DNA of 64,000 nt from positions 124,001 through 188,000 of the forward strand of contig NZ_ABXA01000019.1 in the NCBI RefSeq assembly GCF_000173355.1, written 5' to 3'. The notes beneath the pieces were generated by a model that saw nothing but the letters and a program-made list of their open reading frames with translations, was not told the origin of the DNA and searched no databases. This stretch comes from Anaerococcus hydrogenalis DSM 7454 (lineage in GTDB: Bacteria; Bacillota; Clostridia; Tissierellales; Peptoniphilaceae). The position numbers and the translations under genes were made by a program. The first letter of the stretch is position 1. The number at the start of each line of letters is the position of its first letter. Shown here piece after piece: positions 26,172 to 38,233 of this stretch.

Positions 26172-28351
26172 TAACTTTTCACCCTATATATACTTTCAAT
26201 CATTTTTATAGTTTTTAATTTCATTATCAATTCATTTAATTTTTCAGTATTTGGCACACTAACTGTCAAATCTATTACACCTTCATGATTTTCATTGCTT
26301 CTAACGTTCATAGCTTCTATACTTACATTTTCAGCTGATATTAATTTTGTAATTTCAAATATAATTCCTGTGCCATCTTTTGTATTAATTTGAATCCTAA
26401 CAGGAAACATATCACTTGAACTATTTTGCCAATATACATCTATTAATCTCTCTGGTGTTTTTAGATTTGTTATGTTTGGACAATTTCTTACATGAACGCT
26501 TATTCCATTTCCTTTAGTAATATAGCCTACAATTTTATCTCCAGGAACTGGATTACAACATTTTGCAAATTTAACATCAACTTGATCGTCTAGATCGCTT
26601 ACCCTAACCTCATTTGAAAATGACTTATTACTATTATTATTTTTATTTATATCCAAATTCTCAAGATTTTTTGGTAATTCATCTTTGTGTTTTTTTATTA
26701 ATTTTTGAATTATTTGATCTGTATTAGTTTTTCCAAATCCTATTGATGCAAACATTTCGTCTTCTGTTGGATAACCCAGGTCATTAGCAATTTCTATTAG
26801 CCAATCATCTTTGACATCCCTTTTGTATATTTCCTTTGTTTTTCTAAGTTCTCTGTATAGTGAATCTTTTCCAATCTCAATATTTTCTTCTTTTCTATAC
26901 CTTTTGAAAAACTGTTTTATTTTATTTTTAGCTTGGTTAGATTGAACTATATTTAGCCAATCTCTAGATGGACCTTGGGAATTTTTACTTGTAAGGATTT
27001 CTACTACGTCCCCTGTATTTAATTTGTGGGAAAAAGGAACAATTTTACCGTTTACCTTTGCACCAACGCATTTGTTTCCAACTTCTGTGTGCACCCTATA
27101 GGCAAAATCTATAGCACAAGAATTAACTGGAAGGGCATAAATCTCTCCTTGAGGAGAATAAATATAAATTTCTTTTGAGAAAAAATCACCTTTTAATGTA
27201 TCAAGAAATTCCTTACTATCAACATCTTTTCCGCCTTCTTTTTGCCATTCCATAATTTGTCTAATAAAGGTTAATTTCTCATCAAATTCAGTAGACTTAG
27301 ATTTATTTTCTTTGTATTTCCAGTGGGCAGCAATTCCATATTCACATTCATAATGCATTTGTCTAGTTCTTATTTGAACTTCAAATGGTTTTGAATCAGC
27401 CCCAAATACAGTAGTATGCAAAGACCTGTATCCATTTGGTTTTGGTTGGCCTATATAATCCTTTATCCTATTTGGTATTGGCCTCCAAATTGAATGAACC
27501 TTTCCTAAAACTTCATAACAATCAGCAACCGTATCAACTAGGACCCTAACCGCTGTTAAGTCATAGATTTCATTGAATTCAATTTTATTTCTACTCATTT
27601 TTTTATAAATAGAAAAAAGCCCTTTTGGTCTGCCAGATATTTCATAATTTATCTTAGATGATGAAAGAGACTTATCGAGAGTTTCAATTATTTCATTTAT
27701 ATAGTTCTCTCTTTCCCTTCTTTTATTGTGAACCATTTGAGCAAGCTCATAATATTCTTCCGGTTTTTGATACCTAAAACATAAGTCTTCAAGCTCCCAC
27801 TTCATTGTATATATTCCAAGTCTATGAGCTAAAGGAACATAAATTTCTAAAGTTTCACTAGCAGTTTGTTTTTGTTTTTTTTCAGTCTTATATTCCAAAG
27901 TCCTCATATTATGCAAACGGTCTGCTAGCTTTATTAAAATAACTCTAATATCATTACTCATGGCCAAAACCATTTTTCTAATGTTTTCAGCCTGTTTTTC
28001 TTCTCTAGTTTTGTAATTTAATTTTTTAAGCTTGGTTACTCCATCAACTAAAAAAGTTATTTCTTCACCAAAAAGATCTCTCATTTGATCTTTACTTACA
28101 GGTGTATCTTCCAAAACATCATGCATTAGTCCAGCACAAATTGTTTGATCATCCAGTTGCATATTTGAAATAGTTGTCGCAACAGCTATTGGATGTATAA
28201 AATAATCTTCACCAGAATTTCTTTTTTGACCCCTATGATGATATTCAGCAAAATCATAAGCTTTTTTAATTAAATCAATATCTGCATTTTCATTATTTTT
28301 TAATATTATTTTCTTAAAATTTATAAATTCTTTTTGAAAATCTTTTGCCAT
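26171..28351 (-). CDS. Bifunctional (p)ppGpp synthetase/hydrolase Rel
   Basis: A 726-residue long RSH protein: hydrolase HD domain (HRGQKR, GLMHDVLEDT, KLADRLHNMRTL), synthetase domain (GRPKGLFSIYKKM, YDLTAVRV, KPNGYRSLHTTVFG, EVQIRTRQMH), TGS domain (IYIYSPQGEIYALP), zinc-finger/helical region (FAKCCNPVPGD) and C-terminal ACT domain. It controls the stringent response. All catalytic motifs are intact, so both activities are expected. The frame is uninterrupted over 2.2 kb. Confidence 0.96.
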   Translation of the reverse strand: MAKDFQKEFINFKKIILKNNENADIDLIKKAYDFAEYHHRGQKRNSGEDYFIHPIAVATTISNMQLDDQTICAGLMHDVLEDTPVSKDQMRDLFGEEITFLVDGVTKLKKLNYKTREEKQAENIRKMVLAMSNDIRVILIKLADRLHNMRTLEYKTEKKQKQTASETLEIYVPLAHRLGIYTMKWELEDLCFRYQKPEEYYELAQMVHNKRRERENYINEIIETLDKSLSSSKINYEISGRPKGLFSIYKKMSRNKIEFNEIYDLTAVRVLVDTVADCYEVLGKVHSIWRPIPNRIKDYIGQPKPNGYRSLHTTVFGADSKPFEVQIRTRQMHYECEYGIAAHWKYKENKSKSTEFDEKLTFIRQIMEWQKEGGKDVDSKEFLDTLKGDFFSKEIYIYSPQGEIYALPVNSCAIDFAYRVHTEVGNKCVGAKVNGKIVPFSHKLNTGDVVEILTSKNSQGPSRDWLNIVQSNQAKNKIKQFFKRYRKEENIEIGKDSLYRELRKTKEIYKRDVKDDWLIEIANDLGYPTEDEMFASIGFGKTNTDQIIQKLIKKHKDELPKNLENLDINKNNNSNKSFSNEVRVSDLDDQVDVKFAKCCNPVPGDKIVGYITKGNGISVHVRNCPNITNLKTPERLIDVYWQNSSSDMFPVRIQINTKDGTGIIFEITKLISAENVSIEAMNVRSNENHEGVIDLTVSVPNTEKLNELIMKLKTIKMIESIYRVKS

Positions 28352-28359
28352 AATATCAC

Positions 28360-30090
28360 CTACCTAATATCAATTAATTTTATTTGTAAATTTTTTTGGC
28401 CCCTAAACTCATTTACATCAGGATAAAAAACTGCATCAATCTTATTACCAACTATATGGGAATTAAATTTATCTAATAGGTAATTATAATCTTTTACAGC
28501 ATTAAACTTGATTGCTTCAAGATCACGCCCATTCTTATTCAAGGTCATTTTTAAAGTATTATTATTTTTCCCTATCATATTTATAGCTTTTATTTCCAAA
28601 TTTTTATCTGCAAATTTCGCCTTAGGGTTATCCTTACCAAAAGGTTCTAGTCTATTTAAACTTTCAGCAAATTCTAAAGATAGTTTATCAATTGGAATTT
28701 GAGCATCTATATTTATTATTTCCTCAAAATCATCCTTTGTTAATTTAGATTTATCATTTAATTTTTTTCTAAATTCATCCACCCTATCTTGTTTTATAGA
28801 CAAACCACATGCCATGGGATGGCCACCGAATGATTCTAACATATCCTTAATTTCAAAAATTTCTGTATAAATATTATAAGCCTCAATGCTCCTGCCAGAT
28901 CCCTTTAAAATTCCTTCTTGACTTGAACCTGTCATGATTATTGTTGGCTTATTAAATTTTTCTTTAATTCTTCCAGCTATGATTCCACATATACTTTCTT
29001 CAATATTATCAACATCTACAATGATTATATCATCTTTATAATATTTCTTTTCTTTTATTATTTCCATAGATTTTTCAAGACCAATACTTGTTAAATCTTT
29101 TCTCTCATTGTTTAAACTAACTAGTTTTTTGGCATATGAATGAATTTTGTCTATATCTTCTTCCATTAGCATATCAATAGCAAGTTTTGCAGTTGAAAGC
29201 CTTCCTGTAGCATTCATACATGGACCTATTACAAAACCTAAAGTATAAGCATCAACTTCTTTATTCCAAGAATTTTCCTCAATCAAAGCTTTTATAGCTA
29301 ATTTATCTGTATTATTGATTCTTTTGAGTCCTTCTCTAACAAATATCCTATTTTCATCAGTTAATGAGACTACATCACAAACTGTTCCCATAGCTACATA
29401 TTCCAGTAAACCATATAAATAGTCTCTATCTCCTTCTAGTCTTTGGTATAAAGCTTGCATTAATTTAAAACTTACACCAGCCCCACATAAGTCATCAAAA
29501 GGATAAGTGTTATCAAGCCTTTTAGGATTTATTACACAATCAGCATCAGGTAAAATTTGTTTTATCCACTCACCATTACTTTCTTTTATGACTTGGTGGT
29601 GGTCAGTAATAATTACCCTTATTCCATTTTCCTTTAATTTTTTAACTTGGTCTATTGCTGTAATTCCATTATCGCAACTTATAACAAGACTAACTTTAGC
29701 TTCAATTGCCCTATCTATCATTCTATCACTAATTCCGTAACCATCGATAACTCTATCTGGAATATCATAACTAATATCATCATAAAAATATAATAAACCA
29801 TCAAGCAAAGTCATAGTAGAACTAATACCATCTTGATCGTAATCTCCAAAAATTCTAATTGATTGTCCATTTTCCATAGTTTCTATTATTAAATCTATTG
29901 CTTCTTTCATATCATTTAATAAAAATGGATCATGAAGTTTCTCAAGGCTTGGATTTATAAAACTGTCTACCACATTTGGCTCTACTATATCTCTATTCGC
30001 AAGTATTAATGCTTCTAATTTGGTAATATTTTTATTTTTTAAATTTGATAAATAATTATTTTTTTTATTATATATATACCACTTGGTCAT
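28360..30090 (-). CDS. recJ: Single-stranded-DNA-specific exonuclease RecJ
   Basis: A 576-residue DHH-family nuclease with the phosphoesterase motifs RIFGDYDQDGISST, SCDNGITA, ITDHHQV and GAGVSFKLMQAL, then the DHHA1 region with SGRSIEAYNI and GGHPMACGLS, and a C-terminal OB-like domain. It degrades ssDNA 5-prime to 3-prime in recombination and repair. It heads the long operon ending at ung, and a TGGTATAAT extended -10 box lies 20 nt upstream of its start. Confidence 0.95.
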   Translation of the reverse strand: MTKWYIYNKKNNYLSNLKNKNITKLEALILANRDIVEPNVVDSFINPSLEKLHDPFLLNDMKEAIDLIIETMENGQSIRIFGDYDQDGISSTMTLLDGLLYFYDDISYDIPDRVIDGYGISDRMIDRAIEAKVSLVISCDNGITAIDQVKKLKENGIRVIITDHHQVIKESNGEWIKQILPDADCVINPKRLDNTYPFDDLCGAGVSFKLMQALYQRLEGDRDYLYGLLEYVAMGTVCDVVSLTDENRIFVREGLKRINNTDKLAIKALIEENSWNKEVDAYTLGFVIGPCMNATGRLSTAKLAIDMLMEEDIDKIHSYAKKLVSLNNERKDLTSIGLEKSMEIIKEKKYYKDDIIIVDVDNIEESICGIIAGRIKEKFNKPTIIMTGSSQEGILKGSGRSIEAYNIYTEIFEIKDMLESFGGHPMACGLSIKQDRVDEFRKKLNDKSKLTKDDFEEIINIDAQIPIDKLSLEFAESLNRLEPFGKDNPKAKFADKNLEIKAINMIGKNNNTLKMTLNKNGRDLEAIKFNAVKDYNYLLDKFNSHIVGNKIDAVFYPDVNEFRGQKNLQIKLIDIR

Positions 30091-30111
30091 AATTACCTCT
30101 CTTATGAATAA

Positions 30112-30120
30112 ATTATACCA
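30112..30120 (-). promoter_or_regulatory. Extended -10 promoter of the recJ operon
   Basis: On the minus strand TGGTATAAT forms an extended -10 element about 20 nt before the recJ start and its AGAGAGG ribosome site. No good -35 hexamer is seen at the normal distance, consistent with extended -10 dependence. Confidence 0.55.
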
Positions 30121-30190
30121 TTTTTATAATCAATATAAAGATTATAGATAATTACAATATAAATTTTTATAAAAATGAAAAAAATTGATA

Positions 30191-30219
30191 TTTTATAAAT
30201 TATTTTGAAATTTATAAAA
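30191..30219. repeat. Perfect 11-bp inverted repeat in the recJ/alanine symporter intergenic region
   Basis: TTTTATAAATT and AATTTATAAAA flank a 7-nt spacer. It lies between the divergent recJ and sodium:alanine symporter promoters regions, about 40 nt before the symporter start. It could be an operator, but AT-rich sequence yields such repeats by chance. Confidence 0.45.
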
Positions 30220-30259
30220 ATCGAAATAAAATAATAAAAAAACATTTATGGAGATAAAT

Positions 30260-31642
30260 ATGATTGAATTATTAAAAAGTTTTGAAAATTTATTGTGGGG
30301 ATTACCCTTAATAATCGGGATAATTGGTACTGGTATTTACATAAGTCTTAAAACAAAGGCTATACAATTTAGGAAACTACCTTTTGCACTTAATAATACT
30401 CTTGGAAAAATCTTTGAAAAACCTAATAAAGAAAACAAGGGTGACATAAGTCCATTTGGAGCTTTGGCTACCGCCCTTGCTGCAACAGTTGGAACTGGAA
30501 ATATAGTGGGTGTTTCTCTTGCTATAATCCTAGGAGGACCTGGCGCAATTTTTTGGATGTGGCTTGCTGCTTTATTGGGTATGGCTACTAAATTTTCTGA
30601 AGTTACCTTAGCTCTTGCCTATAGGGAAAAGAAAAACGGCCAATATGTTGGTGGACCCATGTATTATATTGAAAAAGGATTAAATAATAAAAAACTTGCA
30701 AAAACTTTTGCTATTTTTGCTGGAATTGCCGTTTTTGGAATTGGAGATTCTACCCAAGCAAATGCTATTGCTGGTGTATTACATGATTCTTTTGGAATAA
30801 ATACTATTATTAGTGGATTAATTTTATCTATTTTAGCAGGAATTGTTATAGTAGGTGGAATTAATTCTATTACAAAGGTGACTGAAAAACTAGTTCCTTT
30901 CATGTCGTTTTTATACATAGTTGGTTGTTTATGGATTTTGATTTTAAATAAGGCTAATATTTTACCAGCCTTTAAGTCGATTTTTGTTGGTGCTTTTAGA
31001 CCAAAAAGTCTTGGTGGATCTTTTGCTGGTCTTTCTGTTAAAGCCATTATTTCCGCTGGTGTCGCAAGAGGAGTTTTTACTAATGAAGCAGGTCTAGGCT
31101 CATCTCCAATGGCTCATGCTTGTGCATCAACAGATCATCCTGTCCGTCAAGGTCTTTGGGGGATTAGTGAGGTTTTTGTTGATACTATTATAATTTGTAC
31201 AATGACAGCCCTTGTAATTCTTTCTACAAATGTTGATATAACTGATACAAATGATGCAGCTAGTCTTGTAGCGAGAGCTTTTGCCACAGGATCTAGCATT
31301 GGAAATTTAATCGTAAGTCTTGGCTTGAGCCTTTTTGCTTTTTCTACAATTTTAGGATGGGCTTATTACGGAGAAACTGCACTTAGATATTTATTTGGAG
31401 AAAAAATTATTATTCCATATAGAATTCTCTATGTTATATTTGTTTTTCTAGGTGCAAATATGGATCTTGGTCTTGTTTGGATTGTTGCAAATATATTAAA
31501 TGGTTTGATGGCCTTACCTAACCTCTATGCTCTGATAAATCTTTCACCTATTGTTGTAAAGTTAAGTAAAGATTTCTTTAAAAATCCGGAAAGGATTAGA
31601 AAAAGTCCAGATGAATACAATTATTTACTAAAAAATGATTAA
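30260..31642 (+). CDS. Sodium:alanine symporter family protein (AGCS)
   Basis: A 460-residue transporter with about ten membrane helices. Diagnostic AGCS segments are ATALAATVGTGNIVGVSLAI, GGPGAIFWMW, GGPMYYIEKGL, and GVFTNEAGLGSSPMAHA. It imports alanine or glycine with sodium at the cytoplasmic membrane. The start is ATG 30260 with GGAG 6 nt upstream, not the ATG at 30248 that overlaps this site. It is a single gene on the plus strand, closed by a strong hairpin. Confidence 0.93.
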   Translation: MIELLKSFENLLWGLPLIIGIIGTGIYISLKTKAIQFRKLPFALNNTLGKIFEKPNKENKGDISPFGALATALAATVGTGNIVGVSLAIILGGPGAIFWMWLAALLGMATKFSEVTLALAYREKKNGQYVGGPMYYIEKGLNNKKLAKTFAIFAGIAVFGIGDSTQANAIAGVLHDSFGINTIISGLILSILAGIVIVGGINSITKVTEKLVPFMSFLYIVGCLWILILNKANILPAFKSIFVGAFRPKSLGGSFAGLSVKAIISAGVARGVFTNEAGLGSSPMAHACASTDHPVRQGLWGISEVFVDTIIICTMTALVILSTNVDITDTNDAASLVARAFATGSSIGNLIVSLGLSLFAFSTILGWAYYGETALRYLFGEKIIIPYRILYVIFVFLGANMDLGLVWIVANILNGLMALPNLYALINLSPIVVKLSKDFFKNPERIRKSPDEYNYLLKND

Positions 31643-31644
31643 AA

Positions 31645-31687
31645 AAAAAAGCTTTTATAGACTATTTTGAACAGTCTATAAAAGCTT

Positions 31688-31691
<4 letters not shown>
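31645..31691. terminator. Bidirectional terminator between alanine symporter and yajC
   Basis: A perfect 17-bp stem (AAAAGCTTTTATAGACT / AGTCTATAAAAGCTTTT) with a 9-nt loop lies between the two convergent genes, with an A10 run before and T-rich sequence after. It works in both directions and overlaps the yajC stop codon. Confidence 0.92.
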
Positions 31692-34098
<2,407 letters not shown>

Positions 34099-34102
<4 letters not shown>

Positions 34103-35112
34103 TTTTTATCCTTGTATTTTAATCCATAATGTTCATAAGCTTTTTTTGTTAATATTCTTCCCCTTGGAGTTCTTGTCAAAAAACCAATTTGAAGTAAATA
34201 TGGCTCATAAACATCTTCTATTGTAACATTTTCTATTCCTGTTGAAGCAGCAATTGTATCCACACCTACAGGACCACCATCAAAATTTTCATGCATAGTT
34301 AAAACTATTTTTTTATCCATATTATCAAGACCCATAGGATCAACTTCTAGTAATTCTAATCCTTCACATGAAGTTTCATAATCAATTATTTCGTCTTTTT
34401 TAACAATTGCATAGTCCCTAACTCTTTTTAAAAGTCTATTTGCAATTCTTGGTGTCCCCCTGCTCCTTCTTGCTATTTCAAACGCACCTTTTTCATCAAT
34501 CGGTATATCTAATATATCTGCAGACCTTTTTACAATTTTTGTAAGGTCTTTTGTATCATAAAGATTTAAAGATAATAAAACTCCAAACCTATCTCTTAAT
34601 GGAGCAGAAAGCATACCAGCTCTTGTAGTTGCTCCAACTAGGGTGAATTTTTCTAGATCTATTCTAATAGATTGGGCATTAGGCCCTTTTCCAACTATTA
34701 TATCTAAGGCAAAATCCTCCATAGCAGGATATAAAATTTCTTCAACTGACCTATTTATCCTGTGAATTTCATCAATAAATAAAACATCTCCCTTATCAAG
34801 ATTTGTAAGAATACTTGCAAGATCTGATGGTCTTTCAATTGCAGGTCCACTTGTGATTCTAATATTTACTCCAAGCTCATTTGCAATTATATTTGAAAGA
34901 GTGGTTTTTCCAAGACCTGGAGGTCCTTGCAAAAGCACATGATCTAGAGCTTCTTCTCTTTTTAAAGATGACTCTATAAAAATTTTCAATTTTTCTTTTG
35001 CCTTATCTTGACCTATATAATCATTTAGCCACTTAGGCCTTATACTTAATTCCTTGTATTTATCGTTTATTTGCTCATTAGAGCCGACTATTCTTTCATT
35101 TTGATCATACAT
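34099..35112 (-). CDS. ruvB: Holliday junction branch migration helicase RuvB
   Basis: A 337-residue AAA+ ATPase with Walker [14 protein letters not shown], Walker [11 protein letters not shown], sensor [18 protein letters not shown], and a C-terminal winged helix (FLTRTPRGR). With RuvA and RuvC it processes Holliday junctions. Downstream of ruvA in the order ruvC-ruvA-ruvB-queA-tgt-yajC. Confidence 0.97.
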
Positions 35113-35121
35113 ATAATCACC

Positions 35122-35715
35122 CTAAATCATTTTCTTTAAAGCTTCTTTAATAATTTCTTCAAGGCTTAAGTCAGAATCTTTCAATGTAGTTAAAACTTTA
35201 TCTATACTATTTCTTTGATAGCCTAAGTTTATTAAGGCTTCCCTTGCTACATCAATTTCTTTATTAGAAGTTGTAAATGAATCTTCAGAAATTGATATAT
35301 CATCATTAATTGCCATCTTCTTAACCTTATCAACAAGCTCTAGAATTATTCTTGAAGCAGTTTTCTTTCCTATCCCTTTAGCTTTTGTAAGCGTATCTAT
35401 ATCATTATTTACAATGGCAAATTTTATCTTATCTACATTTAAAGTCGACAAAACTGCTATAGCATTTTTGGGACCGATTGTTGATACACTTGTCAAAAGC
35501 TCAAAAACTTCAAGTTCATCTTTTGATGAAAAGCCAAATAAAGAAATATCATCCTCTCTGACATTCATTTTTGTAAAAATTTTAAATTCATTGTTTATTT
35601 CTAATGTCTTTATAGTATTAAAAGAAGAATTTATTAAATAACCCATATTATTATTTTCGATAATAAAATTCTCTTCTCCAATATATTTTATCTCACCTAT
35701 TATATAACTTATCAT
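35122..35715 (-). CDS. ruvA: Holliday junction branch migration protein RuvA
   Basis: A 197-residue RuvA: N-terminal OB fold (MISYIIGEIKYIGEENFIIENNNMGY), helix-hairpin-helix region (TLTKAKGIGKKTASRIILEL), and C-terminal domain III (EVAREALINLGYQ). It tetramerises on the junction and loads RuvB. Start overlaps the ruvC stop. Confidence 0.94.
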   Translation of the reverse strand: MISYIIGEIKYIGEENFIIENNNMGYLINSSFNTIKTLEINNEFKIFTKMNVREDDISLFGFSSKDELEVFELLTSVSTIGPKNAIAVLSTLNVDKIKFAIVNNDIDTLTKAKGIGKKTASRIILELVDKVKKMAINDDISISEDSFTTSNKEIDVAREALINLGYQRNSIDKVLTTLKDSDLSLEEIIKEALKKMI

Positions 35716-36209
35716 TAATTCATCCTAAATTGTTCCTTAAATCTTTGACTGAAGGCGTGTGTAAGAGCAACAGCCAAGGCATCAGCCGCATCATCTGGTT
35801 TCGGAATTTCACTTAAATTAAGCAAAGTTGTAATAGTCTCTTGCATTTGCTTTTTATTTGCCCTACCAAATCCAGTTATCGCCTGCTTTATTTGTAGAGG
35901 TGTGTACTCATAAATGGGTAAATTGTTCATTTGTGCACACAAAACTTGTATCCCCCTAGCATGTCCCACCGTAATAGCTGTCTTTACATTTTGATTAAAA
36001 AATAATTCTTCAATCGCAAACTCATCTGGTTTATATTGCCTTATAATATCGCTCAAATTTTTATATAAAATTTCTAATCTTTCTGGAGTTTTTGTTTTAG
36101 CTGAGGTTGTAACAACTCCATTTTCTAAAACATTATACCTGTTTCCATTAACTTCCAAAACTCCGTAACCCATTATAGCAATTCCTGGATCTATACCTAA
36201 AACTATCAT
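35715..36209 (-). CDS. ruvC: Crossover junction endodeoxyribonuclease RuvC
   Basis: A 164-residue RuvC with the catalytic acids in VLGIDPGIAIMGYGV (Asp), AIEELFFNQNVKTA (Glu), and KPDDAADALAVALTH (two Asp). The start is ATG 36209, preceded by AAAGGA at proper spacing, six codons inside the longest frame. A small terminator hairpin lies between it and the preceding hypothetical gene. Confidence 0.95.
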   Translation of the reverse strand: MIVLGIDPGIAIMGYGVLEVNGNRYNVLENGVVTTSAKTKTPERLEILYKNLSDIIRQYKPDEFAIEELFFNQNVKTAITVGHARGIQVLCAQMNNLPIYEYTPLQIKQAITGFGRANKKQMQETITTLLNLSEIPKPDDAADALAVALTHAFSQRFKEQFRMN

Positions 36210-36230
36210 AATTTCCTTTCTTAGCAATTA

Positions 36231-36251
36231 AAAAAGGGCTAACTGCCCTTT
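36231..36251 (-). terminator. Hairpin terminator between hypothetical gene and ruvC
   Basis: On the minus strand AAAGGGC, a 5-nt loop, GCCCTTT and further Ts form a compact terminator that covers the stop codon of the hypothetical gene. Some read-through must supply ruvC unless it has its own promoter; none is obvious in the 22-nt gap. Confidence 0.75.
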
Positions 36252-36956
36252 AATGATACCTATTTATGACCTCAATACATAGTCCTTTCCAATAATAATT
36301 AGCATATACATCAATAGCTATATTATAAAACAAGCTAACTAGCTTATCATTAATTTCCATAGCCTGATTTATTGTAATATCTTCTGTATAAATCATATCC
36401 ATATCAAATGCTAATTGCTTATTAGTATTTACATCCAAATTTAAAACTTTATATTTTAAATATGTATCCGAATATTTTTTTACATCTTTTCTAATACTTG
36501 CAATAAGTTTTTTATTCTCATAAATTTTTCTAACATACTTATTTTTTGTATCAGAAACATACTTATTATCTTCTGTAAAAATCTGATTTTCTTCAAATAA
36601 AAAAGAGTCCCCATAATAGTTAATAGCACAGAACTCTAAGTCATCAATTAATTTTTTATCCATAAATGACTTGTTTTCACTTTTTATACTCAATAAAAAT
36701 TCAAATTTATCTAGATCTTTTCCTATAGACCTATCTAAACTTCTAATTATTTGATCAATATCGGATAAGTACCAAAAATTCTTTTTAAATTTTTAAATAT
36801 ATAAGTTTTTATGAAATATTTATTTTTACTAAAATTACTAAAATTTTTATTGTCATATAATGACATCAATGTATTAAGTGATGAAATGTCATCATTAATT
36901 AAATAATCATATTCAAGTTTTTCTATTATTGGTTTTTTTTCCGCACTTGATGTCAT
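36250..36956 (-). CDS. Hypothetical protein, reading frame interrupted
   Basis: Two frames join into a 235-residue protein I do not recognise. The first (from ATG 36956) starts MTSSAEKKPIIEKLEYDYLI; after KNLK the sense continues in another frame as NFWYLSDIDQIIRSLDRSIG and then SFMDKKLIDDLEFCAINYYG to the stop at 36250. One extra A in the 5-A run 36782-36786 repairs it. It is rich in Lys, Asp, Asn and Tyr, has no signal peptide, membrane segment or known motif, and looks cytosolic and mostly helical. It has its own promoter and terminator and precedes ruvC. Confidence 0.6.
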
Positions 36957-36971
36957 ATTCCATATCCCTCT

Positions 36972-37000
36972 TTATAATCTGTAAATAAATTTTAACACAA
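36972..37000 (-). promoter_or_regulatory. Promoter of the hypothetical gene / ruv operon
   Basis: On the minus strand TTGTGT (37000-36995) and TTATAA (36977-36972) are 17 nt apart, about 16 nt before the start at 36956, with GAGGGAT as ribosome site. It is the nearest plausible promoter for the hypothetical-ruvCAB-queA-tgt-yajC unit. Confidence 0.5.
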
Positions 37001-37033
37001 ATTAGAATTTATTTATTTATGTTTATTTAAGCA

Positions 37034-37115
37034 GAAATAAAAATAGCTAAAATTTATAGAAATTTTATTCAATTTAAGAACAAAATTGAATAAATAAAAT
37101 CCATTTTAGCTATTT
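37034..37115 (-). terminator. Long nested hairpin terminator after the HAD phosphatase gene
   Basis: AAATAGCTAAAAT (37103-37115 on the minus strand as its complement) pairs over 13 bp with ATTTTAGCTATTT, enclosing a second helix of about 14 bp based on ATTCAATTT. On the minus strand it is followed by TTTTATTT. It ends the rdgB operon, 38 nt after the HAD gene stop. The stem is unusually long for a terminator. Confidence 0.75.
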
Positions 37116-37152
37116 AAAAAACTCTGATTTAATTTTATTCATTTGAATTTTT

Positions 37153-37896
37153 TTAAAATTTATTAAAATAAACTTTTAAATCTTTGAGTTTAAAACTATA
37201 ATTCACATCTTTTCTTTCAATATGAACTATTGTTTTATTTTTTAAATTCTCACTTTTATTTATTCTATCAATAAGCTCAAAGCTTGGATTTATAGCATGA
37301 GCAAATCCTACATTTTCAAACATAGAATAATCTCCGTTTGTATCCCCATAAGCATGTGACTTTGATAAATCTATATTATATTTATTAGTTAGATAATCTA
37401 TAGATTTTTTCTTATTCTTACTATCCCACATAGGATAAATTTGACCTGTAAATTTATTGGATTTATCAAATACATATTTAGTAGCTATTGTATCATCCGC
37501 TCCATAAATTTTTGCAAAATCATTTACCAAAAAATCTGGAGAACCTGAAATCACAAAAACTTTGTAACCTTTTTCTTTATGATATTCAAGAGCATTTTTA
37601 GTTATTCTATAAATTTTACTTTTATTATTTTCAATTACCTTTTTTGCATAAAAGTTTATTGTATCTTTATCTATACCTTTTAAATTTTCTTGATATAATA
37701 ATGAAGCCTTATCGAGATAATCTTCGTAAGGCCCCTTTCTATCCTGGTATTTTTGATATAAAGGCTTTACATTTGTTATCCAATTATTTTTATCTAGAAT
37801 ATTATTTTTTGTCAAAAGAAAATAATGCTCTATAAGCAAAGAATTTCTAAATAAGGTCCCATCTATATCAAAAAAAGCAGCCTTATTTTTTTCCAT
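37153..37896 (-). CDS. HAD-IB family phosphatase (SerB-like)
   Basis: About 247 residues. Motif I is AAFFDIDGTLFRNSLL, motif II FVISGSPDFL, and motif III/IV AYGDTNGDYSMFENVGFAHAINPS. These are the features of the HAD-IB group that includes phosphoserine phosphatases and lipid-phosphate phosphatases; the substrate is not defined. The start is ATG 37896 (MEKNKAAFF), not the frame extension that overlaps the preceding gene further. It is the last gene of the rdgB operon. Confidence 0.85.
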   Translation of the reverse strand: MEKNKAAFFDIDGTLFRNSLLIEHYFLLTKNNILDKNNWITNVKPLYQKYQDRKGPYEDYLDKASLLYQENLKGIDKDTINFYAKKVIENNKSKIYRITKNALEYHKEKGYKVFVISGSPDFLVNDFAKIYGADDTIATKYVFDKSNKFTGQIYPMWDSKNKKKSIDYLTNKYNIDLSKSHAYGDTNGDYSMFENVGFAHAINPSFELIDRINKSENLKNKTIVHIERKDVNYSFKLKDLKVYFNKF

Positions 37897-38233
37897 CTTT
37901 TCTAACCTTTTTATGATTATCATCATAATCTTTCTTAATATTGTTTGTTAGATTAAGTATAAATGCAAAAAATATTCCTACTAAGGCATTTGATAATAAA
38001 ATTACTGAAATCAAAGCAATATTAAGACCAATTGATGAAGTCAAACTAAAAATAGCCACAATTGCTAAAGCTAAACCAACAATTCCAATAATAAAAGATG
38101 GATAAAATTTTGCTATTTTACTATCATTATTTTTATCCATAAAATAAGTTATTCCAATTATAATTAAAGATATAATTGGTATTACTATTAATTTGGATAT
38201 ATTATCAACTACTAAACTAATTAATCCTGCCAT
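37883..38233 (-). CDS. Small membrane protein of unknown function
   Basis: A 116-residue hydrophobic protein with three predicted membrane helices (LIVIPIISLIIIGITYF; SFIIGIVGLALAIVAIF; IALISVILLSNALVGIFFAFIL) and a basic tail ending KVRKDGKK, suggesting a cytoplasmic C-terminus. I do not recognise a family. It overlaps the phosphodiesterase gene by 13 nt and the HAD gene by 14 nt, so it is translated in the rdgB operon. Ribosome site GGAAAA precedes ATG 38233. Confidence 0.7.
   Translation of the reverse strand: MAGLISLVVDNISKLIVIPIISLIIIGITYFMDKNNDSKIAKFYPSFIIGIVGLALAIVAIFSLTSSIGLNIALISVILLSNALVGIFFAFILNLTNNIKKDYDDNHKKVRKDGKK

Noticed and set aside
30664-31047. Minus-strand open frame of 127 codons
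   Set aside because: Antisense to the alanine symporter; no ribosome site and no recognisable domain.
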